64,000 nucleotides of DNA from NCBI RefSeq assembly GCF_030463535.1, contig NC_132880.1, positions 39,809,842 through 39,873,841 on the forward strand, in the 5' to 3' direction. The notes beneath the pieces are model-generated. The model did not search any database, was not told where the DNA came from, and was given only the letters and a program-made list of their open reading frames with translations. This DNA is from Salminus brasiliensis (taxonomy: Eukaryota > Chordata > Actinopteri > Characiformes > Bryconidae). Position 1 is the stretch's first letter. Every line of letters begins with the position of its first letter. Made by a program: the position numbers and the translations under genes. Below are positions 32,141 to 44,100 of this stretch, in pieces.

Positions 32141-32497
32141 CTATTATGGTATGTTATTTTGAATGAATAAATGCAGTTCAGTTTATTTCTATTTTTATTA
32201 AGAAAGAGTGAGAGACTGAGGTGATGCTTCCTTTTTAAAGACTGTTATACCATCTAGTGGCAACACATAGAACTAGCCCAGGGCCACAGAGGTGGGTGGA
32301 TGGTGAGAGGGGAGTCAGCTGATCTGTGGTAATAACACTGTCCTGCTATTTTAAGTTGTTAAAAAAAATAAACAATATACATACAGAGGGCTATTATACC
32401 CTCTAGTGGCAATATGGAATATATTATATTAGAGAGTCATCAGTTATTGAATGAAGTTTTAAGTATTTCAGAATCAGATTTATTGGCCAAGTATGTT

Positions 32498-32819
32498 CAA
32501 ATCAAATCAAATCAAATCAAATTTTATTTGTCACATACATAGTCATACACAGTATAACTTGCAGTGAAATGCTTTTATGACAGTCTGCCCACATCAAAGC
32601 TATACAATAATAATCTACATTTAAACTTAACTAAACCTTAACTTAATGAAGTAAAGTGCAAAAGTGCAAAAGTGCAAAAGAAAAATTAAATAAAAAAATA
32701 AAAATAGAATAAGTTACATTTAAGTTAAAAAATAAAATCTAAAAATATGAAAATATAGAAATAAAAGCAAAAAAAAATAAAAATACAAATATATATACAC
32801 AGATGAAATAGTGCGTGTC

Positions 32820-32892
<73 letters not shown>

Positions 32893-32911
32893 ACATATGT
32901 ACATATTTATC
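32498..32911 (+). mobile_element. (CAAAT)n-headed interspersed element, copy 1
   Basis: Starts with (CAAAT)n, then tttatttgtcacatacatag, cacagtataacttgcagtg and runs of aaaagtgc, then TG/TA microsatellites. It is very similar to 34742-35120 in the same orientation. It interrupts a repeat that reads agatttattggccaagtatg before it and aaatttgttccggctgttag after it. Confidence 0.8.
32820..32890. repeat. (TG)n(TA)n microsatellite
   Basis: About 30 TA units after a short TG run, inside the (CAAAT)n element. Confidence 0.95.
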
Positions 32912-33689
32912 AAGAAATTTGTTCCGGCTGTTAGTGACTCTTTAGTGTTAACAGTATACAGCTACATATAATTTACAGACAATACACAATATACAGAGGA
33001 CGATAGTATACACAGACTTTACGAGGACATTTCTATACAGTGTGATTTACAGTGTTATTCACAGAATAGCAGTAAGTAACACTTTATAGATTAAATATTT
33101 TGCAACCACAGCAGTGTAAACATGCAGTAATGCAGTAACTGTAGGAAAAGAGGGATAATAGTTCATCAGTAGTATCTATAGCCTGTAGCTGATGATGGTG
33201 ATCAGGTGTTTCTATTTATATGACATACACGTTTGAGCACCCCTGGTCAAAACCTCTGTTACTGTGTTTTAATAGTTGTATTTATATAGGATGTTACCAG
33301 TGGGGCTCCGTAACGTATAAAAAAAGCTATGTGAGTAATGTATAAAAAAGGCATAAAGTCCAAGATTAAACATTTCTGTTTTTTAGCGCAATTGCTTTTT
33401 ATTTAAATTTTTACAGATTCAAAATAACAAAAGAATAAAAAAGCACCTTGCATGGTCAATACTTAGAAATACCCGATTTTCAAGTATGACATCTTCTTCT
33501 TTGGGTGTTTTTGCCCAGGCTTGCAAAATGCTTCTAGTCTCTGTAAGATTCCCGGGAAGTCGTGCCTGCACTGCTATTTTAAGGTCTAACCACAGATATT
33601 TGATGATGTTTAGATCACAGAGCAGTTCTCTCTGACAGTGTTCTTGGTCTAACAGATCTCAACATGACCTCCACCTTTTCCTTTCCTTT

Positions 33690-34394
33690 GTCTTTTGTTG
33701 GAGTAACTGTCTCTACTTTCCAGGGAAGTTTTCTCCTATATTTTGGAGAATTGCTGTGAGGATTTGATTGGATTCAGCAACAAGAGCATTAGTTAGTTCA
33801 GGATGTTGGATGATCACCACCCCACCTCATCCCCAACTCATCTTAAAAATGTATTTGTATAGCCCATTTTACAACTGCCACTGTCACAAAGCAGTTTAAC
33901 AGGAGTCAGTAAGAGGACAAGAGATCATCAAAATATAAAAACCTAAGCCCCCCAGTAAGCAGCCAAAAAGCAAGACGCAGTAGTGATGGTAAGAGTAATG
34001 AGAGTAATGATGGTTATTGGTGGTAATAATAATAGTGGCAGATAGCTAAGAGCCCATGTTTATTTTAACATATTCATTACGCAGATAGCAGTGGCATAAG
34101 GGGGGCAGGGGAGTCAGTCTGGTTGGTGGCAGCTGATCTGACACAGGTGCAGGGAACCCCAGCAGTCAGTCTTCCAACAGCTCAGGCCGTAGTGCAGCTT
34201 TATAGCACTCTAGCCCTCGCCTGGCAGTAGGCATGGTGGCTATTACTATGTTCTATTAAAGTGGCAATTCTTCTCTAATGGGAACCACACAAGCTGTGTG
34301 TGTGCATTTGCACATCTGTGCCAGCAATGGGTGCAACTTAAGGTAGCTGAATGCATTCATTAAAAAGGGTGTCCACAAACATTTGGACATATAG
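33690..34394 (-). mobile_element. MITE family A, antisense, with nested insertion
   Basis: The right end ggtgtccacaaacatttggacatat and the left block gtaactgtctctactttcc are the family A termini reversed. Family sequence stops after ccccaactcatctt (about 33846) and resumes at ctttatagcactctagccc (about 34197), so about 350 bp is inserted. Confidence 0.75.
33846..34196. mobile_element. Repeat inserted in MITE family A
   Basis: Begins aatgtatttgtatagcccat and cactgtcacaaagcag, a widespread fish repeat start. It is followed by sequence that ends near ccgtagtgcag. Confidence 0.6.
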
Positions 34395-34504
34395 GGCCAG
34401 TTACTAAGACAGGGATGAATACTAGTCTTGGACTACAGAGCATTCTGAATGGTGATTCTCCATTGAATGTAAAATGTACTCTAGGACTAGGCTTAACCCC
34501 TTTC

Positions 34505-34520
34505 GGGGGGGGGGGGGGGG
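34505..34520 (+). repeat. Poly(G) run
   Basis: Sixteen consecutive G between tttc and cata. Confidence 0.95.
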
Positions 34521-34741
34521 CATACTGTATTACTAGTGAACCATATATTATTATCTATATTTGCTTTCTTCTTTCATGAGTAATGTTTTTTAAAAAGTGC
34601 AGAATTTGTACTAGATTTTGTTTTTTTTTTTAGAAGAAACAGAGAAGTGTACACTGTAGGTACACATGATATTAAAGCTACCGTAGAAGGTGCCAAAATG
34701 AGCCAAAAGAATAAATGAGGGATTAATATAGTGAGCAATCA

Positions 34742-35060
34742 AAATCAAATCAAATCAAATCAAATTTTATTTGTCACATACATAGTCATACACAGTATAA
34801 CTTGCAGTGAAATGCTTTTTTGACAGTCTGCCCACATCAAGCTATACAATAAAAATCTACATTTAAACTTAACTAAACCTTAACTTAATGAAGTAAAGTG
34901 CAAAAGTGCAAAAGAAAAGTAGAATAAAAATGAAGAAAATAAAAATAGAATAAGTTACATTTAAGTTAAAGAATAAAATATAAAAATATGAAAATATAGA
35001 AATAAGCAAAAAAAATACAAAATACAAATATACAAATATATATACAGAGATGAAATAGTG

Positions 35061-35106
<46 letters not shown>

Positions 35107-35340
35107 CATATGTACATATTTATCTGTATGTGAGTGTATGTGTGAGTTAAAAAGAAATATTTTCATTATTGTCCGTAGTGTGTTTTCCGTGAGCCATGGT
35201 TATGTATTGTAGTGAGTGAGGGTCCAGTTTGTGTATGTAGATACTTTGATTTAGTGTCCTAAGTCCCTGTCCCCATTCAAGGCACGGATGGCTTGTGGAA
35301 AGAAGCTCCTCCTCATGGAGCAACACTGTTATGTAACAGT
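34742..35340 (+). mobile_element. (CAAAT)n-headed interspersed element, copy 2 (longer)
   Basis: Nearly repeats copy 1 (32498-32911) over its first 370 bases and then continues through (TG)n, gtccgtagtgtgttttccg and tggcttgtggaaagaagctcc. The latter block occurs in the 3' parts of fish LINE-type repeats. The class is uncertain. Confidence 0.7.
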
Positions 35341-35499
35341 TTGAGGGTTTGAAAAATTGTCCCGTTTTACAACTCAGTTTTACTTATATGGGTACATATA
35401 TGCTTAAAAAAACAACAAGTGTTTGAGGTTCATAATATGTCCTTTCCAAGTACCAGACTCTCATTATTCAACTTTTCCTTTCTAGGGCGCCTTTAAATT

Positions 35500-35839
35500 G
35501 CCCTCTAAACATCTCGCCGCTAGGTGTCAGTGTTGTGACAGATTGGTGCACAGCGCTCATTTGACAGCATGTGTTACCGGAGTGGTGCTGTTTCTAACAG
35601 GCTGCCTCTTCAATCTGGAGCAGGAGGACAGAGTAGGGCTTGCATATGAAGAAATGGCTGAATATGAATGTGCATTCACACTAGTTGTCATTTAAGGAGT
35701 ACGGCATTTACAGCAGAACATCCCAGCAGAGGCATGTTTTAGCTCAGACGAGATCATCACTGCGGATGCAAGAGCGTGTGAGCGGCAGCAAGGAGTGATA
35801 CAGCATCTTTCGAGTGGACAGCATCCATACGGGGTCCAG
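35500..35839 (+). other. dync1i1: Probable non-coding exon 1 of dync1i1
   Basis: A good donor (gggtccag|gtaagcc at 35839/35840) lies 2.2 kb upstream of the ATG exon, which itself begins with a clear acceptor and only 11 nt of 5' UTR. A 5' exon is therefore needed. The 5' boundary is not visible; the region 35500-35839 is non-repetitive. This is inference only. Confidence 0.35.
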
Positions 35840-36729
35840 GTAAGCCATGACCTGCGTCTTTGGAAATGCATGCTTAACGGTGTGGTCTGGACGACTGTTC
35901 CCACATGTTTGGCTCGCACGTCTGTCCCAGTTTTGTGGAGTTAGCCCTGCCGTTTGTGCTCCTCGTATTCGCGTATGGCATATGACGTCATGGCGCTTGG
36001 CTCCATGGGCTACCCACACTTAGCAAGTAGCCATCGTTCACGATTTCCATCGTAATGTCACTAAACGCAGTTAAATCACTCGGATGTGATCGGGAACATG
36101 CGAGGATTTGTGTATTTTGAACTTTGCTTTCTCCTGCTGGAGGAGTCAGGTGCACATCATGGTGAAGGCATGCTGTCAGATGCTCCCATATTAGAAAGCC
36201 TGTATGGGGAAATTAGGCTCCATTTCTGTTGCTTTCTCACAGTAGATAATCCACAGATGCTCCAGTGCTGAGGTTATTCTGATCTGTCTTATTCATGTTG
36301 AGTGTTTCTGTGCTTTTTCTGTTGAGCTCACTTCTTTTGAAGATTAGGCCCAGTACACACCCCTGTCCCCTTTGTATAGCTATAGCAAATCAGCTGCTGT
36401 GTGCAGCCATGAAATAGTAACCTTCATTAAAAGATGTCATTACAAGCATGCTGTTACTGCTGTAGTGAAAGCAGGGCATGCTATTATGTGTTAAATCTAT
36501 GCTTCCCCAGGTCATATATGCTGTGTCATACTCTTACTATGCAAACAACTGTGCTTCAGGGATGGGTTACCAAAAACGTAACAAACAATCAGCATGATTT
36601 CGTCCTTATGTTACACCAAATGTAGTTGATTGACTAATGAACTTGCTTTTAGTTTTGCATTGGTGCTATTAAGCTAATATAGTAAAAGTCTGTGTCACTG
36701 AAAAAGATTTAGAGTGGTGTACAAATCAC

Positions 36730-37690
36730 AGCTTGGCTAGCTGGGTAAGATAGTTGACCAGCTTAGCTCTTGACCAGCATAGGGTAACTTTTTGTTTGAG
36801 TTTGATGGTGTAGCTGCTCTACAAGCATGATCAGTCTGACCAGTTATAACCAAGCTTGACCATGCTGGATGACCAGCATGACCAACATGACTAAGCTGGT
36901 TGATCCACACCTAGAGCCCTTCGAGCTTCAAGTACGGCTCGGCTCGACCCGCCATCCCTCAAAATCCGCGGAAGACAAGCGTCCAGGCTTTTTTCTGTCC
37001 TGGCACCAAAGTGGTGGAACGATCTTCCCCTGGGTGTCCGAACGGCAGAGTTGCTCGCTGTCTTCAAATGCAGACTGAAGACCCACCTCTTCCAAGAATA
37101 CTTGGACGATTAGAGTACTATGGTCACCTTATTGTCTTGTGTTTAGCAATGTCTAAGCTTAGAGGTATCCTTTGAATTATTAGTCTATTCTAACTAGCTA
37201 AGGCTTTTCTTGGGTAAATAGCAAAGCACTTTGTAAGTCGCTCTGGATAAGAGCGTCTGCTAAATGCCATAAATGTAAATGTAAATGGTTGACCAGCATG
37301 ACCACCAAGCTGTTCAATCAGCAATACCAACATGACCAGCATCGCCAAGCTGGCCAGCCGGCATGATCAGCATTACCAAGCTGGTCGACCAGCATGACCA
37401 AGCATGAACAAAATCATGCCCATGGCATGTTTTTACCAGTATGACCAGCTTCTTAACCACCTTGAGCATCAAAGACCATCTTAAACCATCCGAAACCATC
37501 TACTAGCAAAAACTAGTCTTAAGCTGATCTTAAGGTGCCAGTTTGGACTTTAGACTAAAATTAAATAGACCAGGCATGTTGACCAGCTTGAACATGCTGG
37601 TTCATAATTATGGAAGTTCTTCAGTATGACCAGCTTGACCAAAGTAGTCAACCAGTATAACCACCTTGACAACCATGTAGAAAACATACA
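36730..37690. repeat. Degenerate minisatellite (accagcatgacc / caagctgg words)
   Basis: Dozens of short variants of gaccagcatgaccaagctgg occur on both sides of the LINE insertion. The region lacks a clear fixed period. Confidence 0.75.
36904..37285 (+). mobile_element. 5'-truncated L2/UnaL2-type LINE
   Basis: A frame reads VLAPKWWNDLPLGVRTAELL then AVFKCRLKTHLFQEYLDD and stop, the usual C-terminus of L2-clade reverse transcriptase ORFs. It is followed by a tail hairpin gctctggataagagc with a GGATA loop and (ATGTAA)-type repeats, the recognition structure known from eel UnaL2. The insert is flanked by tggttga at 36897-36903 and 37286-37292. Confidence 0.85.
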
Positions 37691-38072
37691 CTATTCTAGC
37701 CAAGAGCTAATCTGGTTAACCAGTTACCATCGTGGGATTACCATCTTTTCAGCCCCTGTGACCATTAATGACGATTCCGATTGTTACTCTTACCCTTGTT
37801 AGCTATGTTTGCCTCGTGACTCCTGTGATGATCTAAAGAAGAATACTGCAGATACCACATGTCTTGGCTGATCAGCTCTATTTGGGATAAGGGGGTACTG
37901 TGTAAATGTATTTTCAGTGTATTTTAGGTCTATTATGTTAAACAGGATAATAGTAAACAACAAAATTATTATGAATATGTAACTATTTCTAGATGTATTT
38001 ATATTAAACAGCTTGGTGGATACTCTCAACTGTTTCTCTACTGTGGCTCCTTTGTTAACAGGACAGGACAAA

Positions 38073-38180
38073 ATGGCTGACAAGAGTGACCTCAAAGCTG
38101 AGCTGGAGCGCAAGAAACAGCGCCTAGCTCAAATCAGGGAGGAGAAAAAGAGGAAGGAGGAGGAGAAGAAGAAGAAAGAG
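38073..38180 (+). CDS. dync1i1: dync1i1 first coding exon
   Basis: Residues 1-36: [20 protein letters not shown] then [16 protein letters not shown]. The exon starts at 38062 after tttgttaacag and ends at aaagag|gtaagg. This is the single alpha-helix that contacts p150Glued. Confidence 0.95.
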
Positions 38181-41100
38181 GTAAGGACTTGAAACACTTA
38201 AGTGAAGACTGTATAGGGACAGTTTAAGTCAGTGAATAAGGTAGGAATATGAATGTTGAATATGTTAACATGTCATGTTAATATGTGTGTGTGTGTGGGG
38301 GGGCTCCATACACAGTCAGAAACACAACAGAAAGCTGAGACTGCCCCAGAGGACTCTGATTTGGACCGTAAGCGCAGAGAGACTGAGGCGCTCCTCCAGA
38401 GTATTGGGATCTCTCCTGAGCCTCCGTTAGGTACGTACTGTACAGTCCTCACTGAGCAGTCAGTCTGCATCTGTTGTCCCCAGCTCACTCCACAGTGCCG
38501 CGCCTCCAAACGCAACAGTCTGCTCAGAAGCATGTCTCCTTACACTGCATGGGACCAGCCTGCGGTCGACTCCATCCTCTAGTCGAGGCACATTTCAGCA
38601 AATATTAATGTTTCCTGACTGTAAATGGGAGTTGGCTCAGGCTAAAACGGTTCTGTCGTTTAACTGAACTCTGCCTGCTTTTCCAACACATTTAGTTTGA
38701 AGTCAGAAGCAGCTCACCACAGTGTTAAGCCTGTCACTTTCAGAATATGCGTGTTCAGGAGTTCATCCACATAATGGCAGATGTCCATTTCAGGCATTAA
38801 TTAAGAGGCTGTCCTAAAAAAATGCCACAAATCCGCCAACTGTTTTGTTATGGCAGAGGCAGAAATGTGCAGGATTAGGTGTAGTGGCTTACAGATGTGG
38901 TGCTTGGAACTGGGTTAGTGACTATAACTGGACAGCCTTACAGCTCTAGTTCCCCCTAGTGGCAAGATGTTCCAATGACCTGCAAGATTATACAAACCTA
39001 CAAGCTTTCTATCACTATATCACTATAGCATTTCTCTCTGGTTTCTTAAATTATACTATTCTGTATACCAACCGATCAGCCATAACATTAAAATCATCAA
39101 AAGTCTAATGTTGTCTAGGCCCCCCTTATCCGACCAAAATAGTACTGACCCGTCAAGGTGTGGATTAAGACTTTAGCAGCACATCCTTTAAGTCCTGTAA
39201 GTTGTGGGGCTTTCATGCATCACTTCAGTGAGCCTTTTGGTAGGTACTGACCATTGCACACTGGGAACAGCCCACAAGACCTGCCTGATATTTTGGAGAT
39301 GCTCTTTCCCAGTTGTCTAGCCTTCCCAATTTTAATGTGCCTTGGTTTTGGGTGTTTTGATGATGTTGGTGGAGAACCCTGTATAGGGCTTCAAGCCAAA
39401 TACTCATCAACCTGTGACCTCTTTCGGGCATTGTTATCCTGGAAGAGATCCCTCCTATCAGTCAGGTAATCAGTCAGAATAGAGCTTTGTAGTGACCCTG
39501 CTCTCTAAGGGGACAAGTGGACCCAACAAAATTCCATCAAAGTTATCTCACAGCAGAACATTCACACTCCCTCACTCTGGGGGGGTCAAACATTTAGGCC
39601 TGTCCCGTTCTTTTGGTGTACATGCACTTACAATCCACATTTGTCCGCATCTCTGCAGTAGTGCAGTGCCTGTGGTTTTTACACCATTGAACCCTTGTCA
39701 TTGTAACAAGGGGTTATGCTCTATATAGAAAGTTATGGAAGAACTGTTCTTGCTAGCAGGCTAATCGGTTCCTATATGGATATTCTTATTCATCTGAGGA
39801 GCAGCTGCTCCTCTAAGGGACCTGCTACCATGTTTAATTGCAAAGAAAACCCTATAAATGAAGTTTTTTTTAATTTTTCTAGAGTGACCAAAACAGATTA
39901 CAGCAAGTGAAATATCACCTTTGTACATTTACTGTCTTGGGTCATCTTTGACCTGACAGGCTGATAGGTTCGTTTACTGACATTCATATTCATCTGAGGA
40001 GCAGCTGCTCTTCTGTTTTTACTTATATATCGCATTAATGCTTGAGAATCACAAATTCCACAGTGTTTTCCACAGATCTTAATGCAGATGTCACTGTTTG
40101 TATTTGTGACTGCAGCACCTGCCATCTCTGCACATATAATGAACCCTCTTTCAAAGTCACTTTTTCTGTCTTGTTTCAAAACTTAGGTCAAATGTACCTG
40201 CCCAGCATGCCAGTACAGCATGTTAATTGCTTATTGTATTATGTAGTGCATCTATCTAGAAGCATTTACAAATACCTTTGATATTATTCTAGAACTGGTT
40301 CAGATAATATTATAAAATGATTGGATGTTACATGTGTTACTAAATGATCTTTATATTATATGTGTTTTAGTCCCAACGCCAATGTCCCCTTCAAAGTCAA
40401 TGAGCACGCCAAGTGAGACGGGCAGTCAGGACTCAGTGGATGGTGCCGCTGCGGGCAGGTATGTCTTTCTCTTCCATCTATGTGTATGTATTGCTCACTA
40501 TGACATAACTCAGATATGAGATGTAATGAATCTACAAAACCAACATCATGATGTTTTTGGAGTAATATACATTATGAACTGAATTACCATGCTAACCCCT
40601 CATTTTCACCATACTGATTTCTGGCAGTAATTACACTTTACTGGTCTGCTCTAATGCTATACTCAGAGTAAATACTTTTAAACACACTCTTAAAAATAAA
40701 GGTGCTACTCAGAAATCCATAAAGATTCCTTCTCAACACCATTTGTGTAAAAGATACACTATATGTCCAGATGTTTGTGGACACATTTGCATTTATATAT
40801 GCTACTTTAAGTTGCTCAAATTGCTGACACAGTTGTGCAGATGCACACACACACACACAGCTTGTCTAGTCCCTGTAGAGACGTGTTGACAGTAGAATAA
40901 GACTCTCTGGAGCAGATAAATATGAACCTAGTGGTTCCATGCCTAATCCCTGGCGTGGGCTAGAGGGGTATTAAGTCCCCCAGCATTGAGCAGTGAAACT
41001 GTGTTCTCTGGAATGATGGTTGGTGCTCCATCCACTACTTTTAGAATACGTTGAGGATTTGAGGATGAGGGGAGGTGCTGATCATCCAACATGCTGACTT

Positions 41101-44100
41101 CACTAACACTCTTGTCACTGAATGCAGTCAAATCACAGCAATGCTCCAAAATGTATTAGAATAGTAGGGATAGTTACTCCAACAAAAGCCGGATAAACTC
41201 TTTTTTAATACCCTAAGCAGGTGTCCCATTACTTCTGTCCATGTAGTGTATGTAAGTGTGAACCTCTAAATTCAAAAATCAACTTGTCGAAACCTTTAAA
41301 AGGTCCATCACACACATCTCTTTTACAGAAATGGTTCTTTAGGAAATTAAAAGTGTTTTTTCTACGGCATAATTTAAATAACCCTTTGTAGCACCTTTAT
41401 TTTTAACCTATGTGTGGTCTTACGTACCATGTTTAACAGCAAAAAACCCTATAAATTATCTTTGTTCAACTTGAAATGTGTTGAATTTACCTAGAGTGAG
41501 CAAAACAAATTATAGCAAGTCAAATATCACCTTTGCACGTTTACACCAACAGGGTACATAGACTGTCTTTGGGTCATTTTTGACCATTTTCAACCCTTTA
41601 AAAGGGAGTATACAAAATGTAAAGACTACACAAGTGTTAAGAATGTATAATAACTGAAAGATTTTTCATCTTAGGAAGCATCAGGGATGCTCTCTGAAAG
41701 ATTATCAACACCAATTAAAAAATATATGTTATTGAAACATTCTTTTAACTCATTCCCCTGTCTGTCTTTTTGAATTGCGTCCTCAGATATAGGTAAGAAC
41801 CAGTGTTAATGTTTCTGAATGTGTGTCCTGTAGTTTCTCGTCCTTGTTTCTGTCATTCACATATTGTATCGCCTCAACTGTCAGAGTTGACTCTGGCAGA
41901 GATGCTCTAAAGAGGACATGGTCAGTCATAGAGGGTAATAGCTTTGGTATGCAGCTTTTACTACAAGTATTGATAATACAGCAGAGAGCATCCTGCAGTA
42001 AGACGTTTAAGGAATTCTCAGCTATTCCGAGAGCTTTATCCATTAACCCTTAGAAGTCTTTAGTTCTATTGCTAATTAAATGTCACTCTGTGTATTAGTA
42101 CATAGATAGTTAGATAACGGGTTACATTTACACCGATCAGCCATAACATAACATGATGGGTGAAGTAAATAACATATGATGATCTGGTCCCATTATCCTG
42201 TTGGATATATTAGGCAGCAAATGAACAGTCAGTTCTTGAAATGAAATGGGCAAGAATAGGAATTTGAGCCACTTTGACAAGAGTCAAATTGTGATGGCTA
42301 GACAACTGGGTCAGAGCATTTCCAAAATATCAGGTAGGTCTCCGGGTGTTCCGGGTATACAGTAGTCTGTTACCAGCAACAGGGTCATGGGCGCCTATGG
42401 CTTATTGAGGCTTGTGGAGGCCCCGCCTCACAACTTACAGGACTTACTGATGTCTTGGTGCCAGAAACCACAGGACACCTTTAAAGGTCTTGTGTAGTCA
42501 GGGCTGGGCTGTTTTGGGGGAACCTACACAATATTAATGTTATGGCTGATTGGTGTACATTCAATTTTCATTCTGTATTGTTTGTATTTTGAGTAATTTG
42601 AGTGTTTGAATATACACCATATACATACAGCATAATGCAGCTACAGGCTTTTGTTCTAGTTAGTGATAACTAGTGATGACTTCTAAGGGTTAAAGAAGAG
42701 CATACTGTTAATCATCACATGTAGATGTATTCCTTTCTCCAGTCACTAAAGTGTTTAGAGCGAGCTGGAGCTGTGGGGTAAGGTGAGAGCTGATGTGGTT
42801 AGGGGGCTGCCTGTGCTCCACTCAGCAGACAGGCCTGTAATTAAGCCTGTATAATGCAGGCTTGCTTCATGGAGTGACATTTGATGGCCGTGCTTGGCCC
42901 TGTCAACTGCTCTCTGCAGGGAGCGTGTTTCTGCTCACCACCTCTCTGCTGAAGCCATTTTATTGCACTCTGCACATTTAGAAGGTCTTAGCGTATCAGC
43001 CAGTGGCCTTAAGTGTAATAGCGCGGTGAGTCACGAACGAATGAGTAAACCCAAGTATCTGTGTAATATAAGTAAGGGTCGTGAGTACATGAAAATCTTA
43101 CTACTGTGAAGGTAATGGTTATCTGGCGGACCAAAAAAACTCTGTGGCCAAATATTGGGTCTGGTCCACTGTGTGGGCAGCTTGGCAACCCTTTATTTAT
43201 CCATCTCAATGTCTCCTACTGTATGTAGGGGTGGGTAATATGTGGATATGTTATCATTATCATGTCACAATGCACTTTTCAGAGTATATTGTGGGTATCA
43301 TTGGTATAGTTGTTATGATCCTGTAAATAAAAACAACCTGCACACTGTAACTGCATCAACTGCATACTCACAAAAAGATGATTGGGTGTCATCTTATTAT
43401 GCAGTTATTCATATTTTATTTATTGCATTTTACCAAGTGTTTGGTATCGTCCTCCTGTTCCTTCTTCATTTTCTCTGTACTTTTATTGTCATTTGCAGAT
43501 ATGGCAATACTGTTCTCGTGATGTATTTAGGCTACGTCCACACTAATTTCATTTCCATAGGGCTCTAAGAGGTCCAGTGGACCAAGGCGCTGCCACTATG
43601 CTTGCCATCAACAGCCGGAGTCTGAGAGAGCACAGTTGGCCTTGCTCTTAAGTGTGGGTTGATGGCATTTCTTCCCCACATTACTCTTAGTGTTATGTTG
43701 GTCAGCACAGGTGTCTGTTAGCTGTTGTATCGGAATTAGGGAGCTGTGCTTTGCCCGGAGCGTGTTGGCTAGCTAGCAGTACTACATTAGCGACAGTTGA
43801 AATGAGGTGGTGGCTGGCTAATGGAGTGTTGGTGGCATTGCTAATGATAATGTCCAGACCACGGTCTATACTATGTAGGGGAGTAATGAGACGTGCATTC
43901 ATACTGAACCTTCATGGTACAGATGTCAGATCTTTTCTCATATTTCCTAGAAAGCTTAAGTGGTTACTAGTTATCAAGTCATGCTCGATTTGCGTGGTAG
44001 TGTTTGAACTGTAGTAAATTTATGAGTGTCGCTACGGTGACTGTAGTCTTGTCAAAGAACTTGTAAACAGAAGAATTACCACTTAAGAATGTCTTCAGGG

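Larger units (their letters stand above)
32141..35490. other. pdk4-dync1i1 intergenic region (divergent genes)
   Basis: Almost entirely repeats: a (CAAAT)n element inserted in another interspersed repeat (32478-33000), an antisense MITE family A copy with a nested insertion (33690-34394), a 16-G run (34505-34520) and a longer (CAAAT)n element (34742-35340). No exon was identified. Confidence 0.65.
35840..38061 (+). other. dync1i1: dync1i1 intron 1
   Basis: Contains non-repetitive sequence (35840-36720), then a minisatellite-like region built of accagcatgacc and caagctgg words (36730-37690), split by a 5'-truncated LINE (36904-37285). Confidence 0.65.

Noticed and set aside
36730-37690. Repeat as a possible coding tandem array
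   Set aside because: Stops occur in all frames and the units have no period of three; minisatellite only.
38431-38583. Read-through of dync1i1 exon 2 giving about 50 extra codons and a stop
   Set aside because: A consensus donor (gttag|gtacgt) is present and the next exon continues the family sequence in phase; the extra codons match no isoform I know.
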